NCBI GenBank assembly: GCA_910584045.1
Contig: CAJTYO010000024.1
Coordinates: forward strand, 1-35,456
Length of the DNA stretch: 35,456 bases
From: an uncultured Oscillospiraceae bacterium
Lineage (GTDB): Bacteria > Bacillota > Clostridia > Oscillospirales > Oscillospiraceae
Direction of reading: 5' to 3'
The position numbers and the translations under genes were made by a program. The first letter of the stretch is position 1, and every line of letters begins with the position of its first letter. Of the stretch, positions 22,086 through 31,903 are shown one piece after another. Below the pieces are notes generated by a model. It worked only from the letters and a program-made list of their open reading frames with translations. It did not search any database and was not told where the DNA came from.

Positions 22086-23519
22086 TTACGTGAGGATCTT
22101 CTGATAGATCTCGTTGTAGGCCTGGGCGCTGCGGTCCCAGCTGAAATCCTCGGCCATGCCGGCCTTGCGCAGGTTGGTGAACTCGGATGGCTTGTCGTAG
22201 TACAGCTCCACCGCCTGACGGATGACATAGAGCATATCGCCGCTGTTGTAGTCGGCGAAGGTGAAGCCGTTGCCCGCGCCGCACCACGCCTCGTAGGGGT
22301 GGACGGTGTCCTTCAGCCCGCCGGTCTCCCGCACGATGGGCACCGTGCCGTACCGCATGGCAATCATCTGGGCCAAGCCGCAGGGCTCGCTCTTGGAGGG
22401 CATCAGCAGCAGGTCCGCTCCGGCGTAGATGGCGTTGGCCAGGTCCTCGTTATAGCCACGGAACAGGCCCATGCGCCCGTCGTACTGACGGCGCTTCTGC
22501 TCGAAAAACTGCTCGTAGTTCCAGTCGCCGCTGCCCAGGACCACGAACTGGCAGCTGAGGTCCATGATCTGATCGAACACCTTGCAGATGAGGTCCAGAC
22601 CCTTGTGGCTGACTAGGCGGCTGACGATGCCGATAATGGGCACAGCCGGGTCCTCCGCCAGACCCATCTGCTGCTGGAGGTAGGCCTTGTTCTTGGCCTT
22701 GCCGGACAGGTTCTTTGCACTGAACTTATATTTAAGCCCCACGCCCTTGGACGGGTCGTAGCGCTCCATATCGATGCCGTTGAGTACGCCGTAGACCTTT
22801 CCGGCGTTGCGCTGGATAACGCTCTCCATGCCGTGGGAAAAGAAGGCATAGCGCAGCTCCTGGGCGTAGGTGGGACTGACGGCGGTGATGGCGTCGCAGG
22901 TCATCAGTGCGCCCTTGAGCAGGTTCACGTCGCCGTCCATAGCGATGGTCCCGTCGGCGAACCAGCCGGGGGCCAGACCAAACAGATCCTCCAGAGTCTC
23001 CTTGCCATAGCGGCCCTGATACTCGATATTGTGGACCGTAAAGACGGTCTTGATACCCCGGATCTCCGGCCAGCGCACGCACTCGTCCTTCAGATAGATG
23101 GGAACCAGGGCCGTCTGCCAGTCGTTGCAGTGGATGACCTCCGGCATGAATTCCAGGGCCGGCAGCAGGGAGACGATGGCCCGGGAGAAGAAGCCGTAGC
23201 GCTCGCCGTCGTCATAGTGGCCGTACAGCGCGTCCCGCTTGAAATAATACTCGTTGTCCACGAAGTACCACATTACCCCGTCCTTCTCCAGACGGAACAG
23301 GCCGCAGTACACGCGCCGCCAGCCCAAGGGCACCTCGATATGGCAGATGAACTCCATCTGTTCCTTCCACTTGTCGGCCACCCGCTGGTACAGGGGCAGG
23401 ATGACCTCCACCTCGTTGCCGGCCTGAGACAGCGCCTGGGGCAGGCTGCCGGCCACGTCGGCCAAACCGCCGGTCTTGCAGAAGGGGACCGCCTCGGAAG
23501 TGGCAAACAGAATTTTCAT
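22086..23519 (-). CDS. glgA: Glycogen synthase (ADP-glucose)
   Basis: A 477-residue GT5 glycosyltransferase that adds glucose from ADP-glucose to alpha-1,4-glucan. The N-terminal ADP-glucose site K15-T-G-G-L is in VPFCKTGGLADVAGSLP. HCNDWQTALVP, the acceptor-site HNIEYQGRYG and the C-terminal SKSEPCGLAQMIAMRYGTVPIVRETGGLKDTV are diagnostic. The start at 23519 follows AAGGAGG; an in-frame extension of 22 residues has no basis. It lies between glgD and glgP. Confidence 0.96.
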   Translation of the reverse strand: MKILFATSEAVPFCKTGGLADVAGSLPQALSQAGNEVEVILPLYQRVADKWKEQMEFICHIEVPLGWRRVYCGLFRLEKDGVMWYFVDNEYYFKRDALYGHYDDGERYGFFSRAIVSLLPALEFMPEVIHCNDWQTALVPIYLKDECVRWPEIRGIKTVFTVHNIEYQGRYGKETLEDLFGLAPGWFADGTIAMDGDVNLLKGALMTCDAITAVSPTYAQELRYAFFSHGMESVIQRNAGKVYGVLNGIDMERYDPSKGVGLKYKFSAKNLSGKAKNKAYLQQQMGLAEDPAVPIIGIVSRLVSHKGLDLICKVFDQIMDLSCQFVVLGSGDWNYEQFFEQKRRQYDGRMGLFRGYNEDLANAIYAGADLLLMPSKSEPCGLAQMIAMRYGTVPIVRETGGLKDTVHPYEAWCGAGNGFTFADYNSGDMLYVIRQAVELYYDKPSEFTNLRKAGMAEDFSWDRSAQAYNEIYQKILT

Positions 23520-23553
23520 GGGATATACCTCCTTACAGCAATGGACCTCTGCA

Positions 23554-23619
23554 GCCGGCGGTATACCGTGCCGGCGGGGAAGCAAAGGCCATTTGATACA
23601 TGCAGGCCGCTCTGCGGCC
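23554..23619 (-). other. Structured spacer between glgD and glgA
   Basis: The 165-bp gap holds GCCGGC (23554-23559) pairing with GCCGGC (23570-23575) around a GGTATACC core, and GGCCGC-TCT-GCGGCC (23605-23619). No T-run follows either stem and no promoter was found, so an intercistronic RNA fold is more likely than a terminator. Its role is unknown. Confidence 0.4.
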
Positions 23620-23684
23620 AGGAATTGGGCCGCAGGGCGCGGAAGGGGCGGGCCCTCCCGCGTCCCGGTCCGAAAGGGGCGGCG

Positions 23685-24802
23685 TTATACCTTGCTGCCC
23701 TTGGCGATGGTCATGGGGTAGTTTCCGTGGCCCATGAGGGTGCGGGAGTCCATCACAACCACGTCCTTGTCGCAGATGACGTGCTGGAGCACCGCGTCGC
23801 GGCTGATGGTTGCGTCCTGCATGAGGATGCAGTCCTTTACCTCAGCCCCCTTGGCCACGCTGACGCCCCGGAACAGGATGGAGTTCTCCACCGTGCCCTC
23901 GATGGTGCACCCGTCGGCCACCAGGCAGTTGCAGCACACGCCGGCGGGGTCCACGTAGGTGGATGCGTCGTTGCGCTCCTTGGTGTGAATAGGCCGGCCG
24001 GCGGCGAACACCTCCCGGCGGACAGCGGGGTCCAGCAGCTCCAGTGAGCGGTCGTAATACTCCTTCACGGAGCGGATCTGGGCGGCGTAGCCGTCCCAGA
24101 CGTAGCTCTGGATGCGCAGCTGATCCGCCTTGGCCTGCAGTACCGCGCCGCGGAAGCTGAACTGGTCGTGGCTCAGGCACTCGTCCACCAGGTTCAGCAG
24201 CAGATCCTTGGACAGGATATAGATCTCCAGAGAGCGGTGGCAGCCGGCCCGGTCCCGGAGAGGGAAGAGGGTCTCCTTTACCCGTCCGCTCTCGTCCAGA
24301 CGGAAGAAGGTCACATCCGCGTCGGAGTCCGTGTCGCTGGTGCACACGGCGGTGATGTCCGCGCCGGAGGCGATGTGGGACTGGTACACGTCCTGGAGAG
24401 GGATGTTGATGATGAGGTCGCTGTCGGCCAGCACCACGTGTTTTTGCCTGATCTCCTGGAGATACGAGCGCACGCCGGCCAGGGCCTCCATCTTGCCCCG
24501 GTACTCCCGCACGCCGCCCACAACATTGTCGTCGGCAAAGGCGGGCAGCAGGCGCAGTCCGCCATGCTTACGGCTCAGGTCCCAGTCCTTGCCGGAGCCC
24601 AGGTGGTCCAGCAGGCTCTGATAGTTTCCCTGCAGCACCACGCCCACATCGGTGACGCCGGCGTTGACCATGCTGCTGAGGATAAAGTCCACCAGGCGGT
24701 AGCGCCCCGCGAAGGGGACGGAAGCGGGCATACGGGCCTCGGTCAGCTCCCGCAGGCCGCTGCGCTTCTCATAGGAGAAGATGATGCCGTGCAGTCTTCC
24801 TT

Positions 24803-24806
<4 letters not shown>
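23685..24806 (-). CDS. glgD: Glucose-1-phosphate adenylyltransferase subunit GlgD
   Basis: A 373-residue non-catalytic or weakly catalytic partner of GlgC. It has the nucleotidyltransferase fold (PFAGRYRLVDFILSSMVNAGVTDVGVV) followed by left-handed beta-helix repeats (GCTIEGTVENSILFRGVSVAKGAEVKDCILMQDATI). It lacks the GlgC GGxGxRL nucleotide loop, as GlgD does (GIIFSYEKRSGLREL instead). Its ATG overlaps the glgC stop by 4 bp, so the two subunits are made together, consistent with a GlgC-GlgD complex. Confidence 0.94.
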
Positions 24807-26011
<1,205 letters not shown>

Positions 26012-26038
26012 GTGCGCTTGATCCATCCTCTCTCGTTT

Positions 26039-28291
26039 TTATTCAGCCGCGGAGGAAGTCTTCTTCCTGGCGCGGGAGGGAGCTTTTTTCTCCGCCTTGT
26101 CGGCGGCCGCCTTTACGGGGCGACCCCGCTTCTTGGGGGCGGGGGACTGGACTGCTTCGGGTGCGGGGACTGCCTCGGCCTTGGCCGCGCGGCCCCGCTT
26201 CTTGGGGGCGGGGGCCTGGACTGCCTCGGGCGCGGGGACGGCCTCCACCCTGGCCGTGCGGCCCTGTTTCTTGGGGGCGGGAGCCTGAACCGTCTCGGCG
26301 GGGGCGGCCTCCTCGGCGGACTTTTTCGCCGTCCGCTTGGCGGGGGCCGTCTCGTCAGCCTTCTTGGGCTGGGGCTTGGCGCGCAGCTTTCCCTGTCCGC
26401 GGAGGAACACCGCGCCGAAGGGGGGTATGCAGATGGACACGGAGCTCTCCTGTCCATGGGAGGGGGTCCATTCCACCTTGCAGGGCTGGGCGTTCACCGC
26501 GCCGGAGCCGCCGTAGATCTCTGCATCAGAGTTGAAGACCTCCGCATACTCCTTCACCGGGGGACAGCCGAAGCGGTAGTCCTCATAGGTGTTGGGGCTG
26601 AAGTTGATGGCGCAGACCATCTCACTGCCCGCCTTGTCCCGGCGGAGGAAGACGACCACGTTGTTCTGGTTGTCATCGGGCACCAGCCACTGGAAGCCCT
26701 CCCAGCTGAAGTCGTCCTCCCACAGTTCGCTGGAGCTCTGATAGAAGTGGTTGATATCCTTGATATAGCGGTGGAGCTTGGCGTTGTCCTCGTTGTTCAG
26801 CGCACTCCAGTCCAGCTGGTCCTCGAAGTGCCACTCCTGCTCGGTGCCCAGCTCCACGCCCATGAAGCTAAGCTTCTTGCCGGGGTGGGCCATGGTGTAG
26901 CCGTAGAAGCCCCGCACGCCCGCCAGCTGCTGCCGGTCGCCGCCGGGCATCTTGCCCCGGACGGAGCCCTTCATGTGGACCACCTCGTCGTGGCTGAGGG
27001 GAAGGATGTAGTTCTCGGAGAAGGCGTAGAACATGGAGAAGGTGATGTCCTTGTGGTTGCCCTGGCGGAACCAGGGGTCCATCTTCAGGTAGTGGCACAT
27101 ATCGTTCATCCAGCCCATGTTCCACTTCAGGTTGAAGCCCAGGCCGCCGATGCCGTTGGGGCCCGTCACGTCGGCGGGCTTGGTCACCAGAGGCCAGGCG
27201 GTGGACTCCTCCGCCACCATCAGCACGTCGGGGTCCACGGTGAAGGCGGTCTTGTTCAGCGCCTGGAGGAAGGCGATGGCCTCCAGATTCTCCTTACCGC
27301 CGTTCTGGTTGGGGACCCACTCGCCGTCCCGGCGGTCGTAGTCCAGATACAGCATGGAGGCCACCGCGTCCACTCGGATGCCGTCGATGTGGTACTCCTT
27401 CAGCCAGAAGGCGGCGGAGGAGAGCAGGAAGCTCTTTACCTCCGGCCGGCCGTAGTCAAACACCCGGGTGCCCCAGGAAGCGTGCTCGCCCTTGCGCTTG
27501 TCGGCATACTCATAGCAGGGGGAGCCGTCAAACTCGTAGAGGCCGTGGGCGTCCTTGCAGAAGTGGGAGGGCACCCAGTCGAGGATGATGCCGATGCCGG
27601 CCTGGTGCATGTGGTCCACAAAGAACATGAAATCCTCGGGGGTGCCGTACCGGGAGGTGGGAGCGTAATAGCCGGTGCACTGATAGCCCCAGCTGGGGTC
27701 GTAGGGGTACTCGGTGATAGGCAGCAGCTCGATGTAGTTGAAGCCCATCTCCTTGACGTAGGGGGCCAGCTCCAGGGCAAGGCTGCGGTAGTCGAGGAAA
27801 TCCCCGTTCTCCCGGCGCTTCCAGGAGCCCAGATGGACCTCGTAGATGTTCAGCGGCGCATTGTAGACCGGCCGGGCGCTGCGGCCCTTGCGCCAGGCGG
27901 CGTCGCCCCACTGGTAGCCGCCGATGTCATAGAGCTTGCTGGCGGTGCCCGGGCGGGTCTCGGCGTGGAAGGCGTAGGGGTCAGCCTTCATGCGCAACAC
28001 GCCGTCAGCGCCGGTGACGGCAAATTTGTAGTTGTCGTAGACGCTCCCGCCGGGGACGAAGCGCTCCCACAGGCCGTCGGTGATCTTGTCCATGGGATGG
28101 GTCTCGGCGTTCCAGGAATTGAAATCACCCACCACGGAGACCGTCTGTGCCCGCGGCGCCCAGACGCGGAACATATAGCCGGAAACTCCGTCGTGGGTGA
28201 CCGCGTGGGCGCCCATGAACTCATAGGCGCTGATGGCCGTTCCCTCATGGAAGAGGTAGGTGTTTAATTCGTCTGCTTCTCTGTAGGGCAT
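26039..28291 (-). CDS. glgB: 1,4-alpha-glucan branching enzyme with repeat-bearing basic tail
   Basis: A 750-residue GH13 enzyme that makes alpha-1,6 branches in glycogen. CBM48 spans about 20-115, the catalytic barrel about 145-500 and the all-beta C domain up to about 632. Catalytic residues are visible: Asp308 (DGIRVDAVASMLY), Glu361 (MVAEEST) and Asp435 (LPLSHDE). Bacterial GlgB usually ends near there. Here 118 more residues follow (633-750), rich in Lys, Ala, Pro and Arg, with three 23-residue repeats ending in an AT-hook-like KKRGRP (720-725). The tail is in frame and shares codon use with the gene. GGAGG lies 9 nt before the ATG. First gene of the glg operon. Confidence 0.95.
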   Translation of the reverse strand: MPYREADELNTYLFHEGTAISAYEFMGAHAVTHDGVSGYMFRVWAPRAQTVSVVGDFNSWNAETHPMDKITDGLWERFVPGGSVYDNYKFAVTGADGVLRMKADPYAFHAETRPGTASKLYDIGGYQWGDAAWRKGRSARPVYNAPLNIYEVHLGSWKRRENGDFLDYRSLALELAPYVKEMGFNYIELLPITEYPYDPSWGYQCTGYYAPTSRYGTPEDFMFFVDHMHQAGIGIILDWVPSHFCKDAHGLYEFDGSPCYEYADKRKGEHASWGTRVFDYGRPEVKSFLLSSAAFWLKEYHIDGIRVDAVASMLYLDYDRRDGEWVPNQNGGKENLEAIAFLQALNKTAFTVDPDVLMVAEESTAWPLVTKPADVTGPNGIGGLGFNLKWNMGWMNDMCHYLKMDPWFRQGNHKDITFSMFYAFSENYILPLSHDEVVHMKGSVRGKMPGGDRQQLAGVRGFYGYTMAHPGKKLSFMGVELGTEQEWHFEDQLDWSALNNEDNAKLHRYIKDINHFYQSSSELWEDDFSWEGFQWLVPDDNQNNVVVFLRRDKAGSEMVCAINFSPNTYEDYRFGCPPVKEYAEVFNSDAEIYGGSGAVNAQPCKVEWTPSHGQESSVSICIPPFGAVFLRGQGKLRAKPQPKKADETAPAKRTAKKSAEEAAPAETVQAPAPKKQGRTARVEAVPAPEAVQAPAPKKRGRAAKAEAVPAPEAVQSPAPKKRGRPVKAAADKAEKKAPSRARKKTSSAAE
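26128..26299 (-). repeat. 69-bp tandem repeat in the glgB tail
   Basis: Three copies with a 69-bp period start at 26128, 26197 and 26266 (the last partial), each containing CTTCTTGGGGGCGGG on the plus strand. They encode 23-residue units of the form E-A-V-Q-A-P-A-P-K-K-R-G-R plus linker and EAVPAP. Copies differ by a few bases, mostly changing Ala/Ser or Gln/Arg. Confidence 0.9.
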
Positions 28292-28364
28292 TAGGTTGAT
28301 CCTCCAATGTATATTGACGGTAGGGCCGCCGCCGGAAAAAAGGGCCGACGGCTATACTATGTCT

Positions 28365-28394
28365 ATTATACCCCACCTGCAAGCCCAGCGTCAA
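28365..28394 (-). promoter_or_regulatory. Promoter of the glycogen operon
   Basis: Minus-strand TTGACG (28389-28394) and a perfect TATAAT (28365-28370) with 18 bp between them. The leader of about 70 nt to glgB contains an 8-bp GC-rich hairpin (28323-28352 region) with a T-rich loop. The 324-bp gap to yerC otherwise holds the yerC promoter and no gene. Confidence 0.78.
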
Positions 28395-28555
28395 GGCGGG
28401 TTGGTACAGTTTTCCATGGTAAAAGCGACAAAAAAAATCGTCGAATCACGTCTATTTTGCCAAATGACACCGAAAGGCGGCGGCGCGCTCTGTCTATTTT
28501 CCCCATAAAATTCCGGCTTTGGACAAAAAAATCGGGGCAATAGAAGGGAAAGGTG

Positions 28556-28584
28556 TTTACTTTCACGAATTGAAGTGATAAAAT
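28556..28584 (+). promoter_or_regulatory. Promoter and candidate operator of the yerC pair
   Basis: TTTACT (28556-28561) and TAAAAT (28579-28584) are 17 bp apart. Between them lies an imperfect inverted repeat, ACTTTCA (28559-28565) - CGAAT - TGAAGT (28571-28576), placed where a bound repressor would block polymerase. Confidence 0.6.
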
Positions 28585-28615
28585 AGGGCCATTCAAACCA
28601 ACGGAGGAGCGCCTG

Positions 28616-28939
28616 ATGGCAAGGATCACGAAAAAGAAGAAGAGCGACGGGCTGTACAAAGCCCTGCTGACCCTCCGCACGGAGAAGGAGATCTACGATT
28701 TCTTTCAGGACCTGTGCACGGTGACGGAGCTGCGGGCCATGGAGCAGCGCTTTGATGTGGCGGTGCTGCTGCGGCAGGGGATGATCTACAACCACATCCT
28801 GGAGCGCACGGGGGCCTCCAGCGCCACCATCAGCCGGGTGAACCGGTCCCTGGCCTTCGGCTGCGGAGGGTATCAGACCTATTTCGAGCGGGCGGACGAG
28901 GGACAGCAGGCGGACGAGCCGCCGGAGGAGGCGCTGTGA
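28616..28939 (+). CDS. YerC/YecD family TrpR-related regulator
   Basis: A 107-residue helical DNA-binding protein. The sequence LYKALLTLRTEKEIYDFFQDLCTVTELRAMEQRFDVAVLLRQG followed by the HTH YNHILERTGASSATISRVNRSL is that of the YerC/YecD proteins, relatives of the Trp repressor found across Firmicutes. ACGGAGGAG lies 8 nt before the ATG. Its end overlaps the methyltransferase start by 4 bp (GTGA), so the two are coupled. It probably regulates its own promoter through the repeat at 28559-28576; the ligand is unknown. Confidence 0.85.
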   Translation: MARITKKKKSDGLYKALLTLRTEKEIYDFFQDLCTVTELRAMEQRFDVAVLLRQGMIYNHILERTGASSATISRVNRSLAFGCGGYQTYFERADEGQQADEPPEEAL

Positions 28940-29685
28940 GCGCCTACGAGGCCCTGGCGGGGGTCTATGACGAGCTGACCCGGGACGTGGGATATGAGCG
29001 GAGGGCGGACTACCTGGAGAAGCTGTTCCGGCGCAGCCGGATTCCGGTGCGCACTGTGCTGGACCTGGCCTGCGGCACAGGGGAGATGACCGCCATCCTG
29101 ACCCGGCGGGGGTACGAGCTTATCGCAGTGGACGCCAGTCCTGACATGCTGGCCCAGGCCAGGGAGAAGGCCGCGTCTCTGGAGGGGGAGCCCCCGGTGT
29201 TCCTCAACCAGTCCATGCCGGAGCTGGACCTGTACGGCACGGTGGACGCGGCGGTGTGCTGTCTGGACAGCCTCAACTATCTTACGAATCCCCGGGATGT
29301 ACGCCGGACCTTCCGGCGTCTGCGGCTGTTCGTCGCCCCGGGGGGCCTGCTGGTATTCGACGTGAACAGTCCGGCGAAGCTGGCGGCTCTGGATGGACAG
29401 GTGTTCCTGGATGAGCGGGAGGACGTCTACTGCGTCTGGCGCACGGAGTACAGCCGGAGCAGACGTATATGCACCTACTGGATGGACGTTTTCACCCGCC
29501 GTCCCGATGGCGGCTGGGACCGGGGGGAGGAGGAGCACCGGCAGCGGGCCTACTCGGCGCAGGAGCTGTGCGCCTGGCTGGAGGAGGCGGGGTTCACCGG
29601 GGTGAGGGTCTATGGAGACTGCCGGATGTCGGCTCCCAGGGAGGACGAGCAGCGGCTCTACTTCTCCGCCATTCGAGGGAAATAG
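28936..29685 (+). CDS. Class I SAM-dependent methyltransferase
   Basis: A 249-residue cytoplasmic enzyme with a Rossmann-type SAM domain. Motif I is VLDLACGTGEMTAIL (about 41-55), motif II the acidic end of a strand in LIAVDASPDML, and motif IV/post-I CCLDSLNYLTNP. The C-terminal half has an inserted beta-region (CTYWMDVFTRRPDGGWDRG) typical of small-molecule methyltransferases. GTG start overlapping the yerC stop. The substrate is unknown. Confidence 0.85.
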   Translation: MSAYEALAGVYDELTRDVGYERRADYLEKLFRRSRIPVRTVLDLACGTGEMTAILTRRGYELIAVDASPDMLAQAREKAASLEGEPPVFLNQSMPELDLYGTVDAAVCCLDSLNYLTNPRDVRRTFRRLRLFVAPGGLLVFDVNSPAKLAALDGQVFLDEREDVYCVWRTEYSRSRRICTYWMDVFTRRPDGGWDRGEEEHRQRAYSAQELCAWLEEAGFTGVRVYGDCRMSAPREDEQRLYFSAIRGK

Positions 29686-29686
29686 T

Positions 29687-29732
29687 CAGCAAGGGACGAG
29701 GGAGCGCGTCGGCGCTCCCTCGTCCCTTGCTG
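29687..29732. terminator. Perfect 21-bp hairpin between convergent genes
   Basis: A perfect 21-bp stem (29687-29707 with 29712-29732) capped by GTCG. It begins 2 bp after the methyltransferase stop and ends 22 bp before the SDR stop. There is no T-run on either side. It is most likely a bidirectional transcript end or stabiliser. Confidence 0.6.
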
Positions 29733-29754
29733 CATCGCTGTATACGCCGGGCGG

Positions 29755-30498
29755 CTAGGACCGCGCCTGGCCGTCCACGTGCAGAATTTCGCCGGTGATA
29801 TAGGCGGCGGCGTCGCTGGCCAGGAAGAGGAAGGCGTTGGCCAGGTCCTCCGGCTCGCCGATACGGCGCAGGGGGATCTGGTTGATAAGGGGCGTGATGA
29901 CATCCTGAGGCACGGCCTTCATCATATCCGTGTTGGTGACCCCGGGGGCCACGGCGTTGACCCGGATGCCCATAGGGCCCAGCTCCCGGGCCAGGGAGAG
30001 GGTCAGGCCGTTGATGGCCGCCTTGCTGGTGGGGTAGGCCACGCCCCTGGGCTGTCCATAGCGGCTGACCATGCTGCTGGTGTTGAGGATGCAGCCGGAG
30101 CCCTGAGCGGCCATGGCGTCGTAGACAGCCCGGATGCAGCAGAACACAGCGTCCACATTCAGGCTCATCACCTTTCGGAACAGCTCGGGGGTGTAGGCGG
30201 ACAGGGGCTCTGAGGAGGAGACGCCGGCGTTGTTGACCAGAATGTCGATCCGTCCGTACCGCTCCCGGACGCCGTCGAAGGCGGCCTTGACGGATTCATA
30301 GTCTGCCAGGTCCGGGGCGATGCCCTCCACGGGATAGTCGGGGCGGGCGGCCTTCAGCTGGGCCACGGCTTTGTCCGCCGTCTCCTGGCGGGAGCCGCAG
30401 AGGACGACTGCGGCGTGATTCTCCAGGTATTTCTCCACGATGGCGTACCCGATGCCCCGGGTGCCGCCGGTGACGATGGCAACCTTACCTTTCAGCAT
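29755..30498 (-). CDS. FabG-like short-chain dehydrogenase/reductase
   Basis: A 247-residue NAD(P)-dependent reductase of the classical SDR family. The nucleotide motif is TGGTRGIG (10-17), NNAG is at 89-92, and the catalytic Ser141/142, Tyr155 and Lys159 lie in NTSSMVS...VAYPTSKAA. The C-terminal LHVDGQARS is usual. Size and sequence suit a 3-oxoacyl-ACP reductase or a related alcohol dehydrogenase, but no fatty-acid genes are adjacent. AAGGAGGA precedes the ATG. It lies 84 bp after ackA with a hairpin between them. Confidence 0.88.
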   Translation of the reverse strand: MLKGKVAIVTGGTRGIGYAIVEKYLENHAAVVLCGSRQETADKAVAQLKAARPDYPVEGIAPDLADYESVKAAFDGVRERYGRIDILVNNAGVSSSEPLSAYTPELFRKVMSLNVDAVFCCIRAVYDAMAAQGSGCILNTSSMVSRYGQPRGVAYPTSKAAINGLTLSLARELGPMGIRVNAVAPGVTNTDMMKAVPQDVITPLINQIPLRRIGEPEDLANAFLFLASDAAAYITGEILHVDGQARS

Positions 30499-30537
30499 AA
30501 GCAGATTCCTCCTTCATCTATGTAACGCATAGTGTAT

Positions 30538-30573
30538 GCCGCCCTGCCGGCCTCTATCCGGCGGCAGGGCGGC
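30538..30573 (-). terminator. Hairpin after ackA
   Basis: An 11-bp perfect GC stem (30538-30548 with 30563-30573) lies 10 bp past the ackA stop, with a 14-base loop that can pair further. No T-run follows. It may limit read-through from ackA into the SDR gene. Confidence 0.5.
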
Positions 30574-30582
30574 GGGATACAT

Positions 30583-31770
30583 TTATTTGCAGAGGGCGGC
30601 GGTGTCCATGGCGATCATCAGCTCCTCGTTGGTGGGGATGATGAAAATCTTGACCTTGGAATCCGCAGCGGACACGTCGGTCTCCTTGCCGCGGACCTTG
30701 TTTTTCTCGGCGTCCATCTTCACGCCCATATACTCCAGACCCTGGCAGATGTGCTCGCGCATATCGGTGGAGTTCTCGCCCACGCCGGCGGTGAACACAA
30801 TGGCGTCCACGCCGCCCATGGCGCTGGCATAGGCGCCGATGAACTTGCGCACCTCATAGGCGAACTTGTCCAGAGCCAGCTGAGCCCGCTCGTTGCCCTT
30901 GGCGGCAGCCTCGTCCAGATCGCGGAAGTCGCTGCTGACGCCGGAGATGCCCAGCACGCCGCTCTTCTTGTTGAGGATGTTCAGCATCTCCTTGATGTCA
31001 TAGCCGTACCGGCCCATCAGATACTCCAGGATGGTGGCGTCCACGTCGCCGGACCGGGTGCCCATGGGGAAGCCGGCGAGGGGCCCAAGGCCCATGGTGG
31101 TGTCCACGCACTGGCCGTCCACCACGGCGGACAGGGACGAGCCGTTGCCCAGGTGGCAGCAGATCACCTTGCTGTGCTCCGGATTGCCCAGCATATCAAT
31201 AGCCCGGGCGGAGACATAGCGGTGGCTGGTGCCGTGGAAGCCGTAGCGGCGCACGTCGTCCTTCTCATAGTACTCGTAGGGGATGGCGTAAATATAGGCC
31301 TTGGGGGGCATGGTCATGTGGAAAGCGGTGTCGAACACGGCCACCTGGGGGGTCTTGGGCATGATCTTCTGGCAGGCCTCGATGCCCATGAGGTTGGCCG
31401 GATTGTGGAGGGGGCCCAGGGGGATGCACTTCTTAATGGCCTCGATGCAGGCCTCGTCAATGATGCAGCTCTTGGTGAAAGCCATGCCGCCATGGAGCAC
31501 ACGGTGGCCCACGGCCGCGATCTCATCGGTGGAGGAGATAACGCCTTTGACGGGGTCAACCATGATGTCCAGCACTGCCTGAATGGCCTCGCCATGGGTG
31601 GGCATGGGGATATCCTGCTTCACGTCGTCCCGGCCGGGGACCTTGTGGGTCAGACGGCCGTCGATGCCGATGCGCTCGCACAGGCCCTTGGCGAAGACCT
31701 CGCCGCCCTCGGACTCCATAAACTGGTACTTCAGGGAAGAGCTGCCTGCATTGATGATTAGGATTTTCAT
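30583..31770 (-). CDS. ackA: Acetate kinase
   Basis: A 395-residue enzyme that converts acetyl phosphate and ADP to acetate and ATP, a main energy step in fermenting anaerobes. Family marks are MKILIINAGSSSLKYQF at the start, HRVLHGG, VAVFDTAFH, YGFHGTSHRYVS and ICCHLGNGSSLSAV. AAGGAGGATC precedes the ATG. No phosphotransacetylase gene is adjacent, though pta often is. The promoter carries phased A-tracts, pointing to high expression. Confidence 0.97.
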   Translation of the reverse strand: MKILIINAGSSSLKYQFMESEGGEVFAKGLCERIGIDGRLTHKVPGRDDVKQDIPMPTHGEAIQAVLDIMVDPVKGVISSTDEIAAVGHRVLHGGMAFTKSCIIDEACIEAIKKCIPLGPLHNPANLMGIEACQKIMPKTPQVAVFDTAFHMTMPPKAYIYAIPYEYYEKDDVRRYGFHGTSHRYVSARAIDMLGNPEHSKVICCHLGNGSSLSAVVDGQCVDTTMGLGPLAGFPMGTRSGDVDATILEYLMGRYGYDIKEMLNILNKKSGVLGISGVSSDFRDLDEAAAKGNERAQLALDKFAYEVRKFIGAYASAMGGVDAIVFTAGVGENSTDMREHICQGLEYMGVKMDAEKNKVRGKETDVSAADSKVKIFIIPTNEELMIAMDTAALCK

Positions 31771-31871
31771 CAGTTGATCCTCCTTGGATTTGTCATTGAT
31801 TTGTTATTTTTTGTTTCCAGCCTGTCTCTTGCTTTTCCCGCGGGAGGCGGCTAGAATAGATACCATCCCAT

Positions 31872-31900
31872 ATTGTAGACTATTTGCGCCGGTCAGGCAA
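31872..31900 (-). promoter_or_regulatory. Promoter of ackA
   Basis: Minus-strand TTGCCT (31895-31900) and TACAAT (31872-31877) are 17 bp apart. It gives a leader of about 95 nt. A-tracts lie directly upstream at 31904-31931. Confidence 0.78.
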
Positions 31901-31903
31901 CTA

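Noticed and set aside
26039..26395. GlgB tail as a frameshift or fusion artefact
   Set aside because: It stays in frame with the enzyme, uses the same codon bias, has an internal 69-bp repeat with mostly conservative changes and ends 27 bp before glgC, as expected for a real operon gene. Homologue comparison is still needed.
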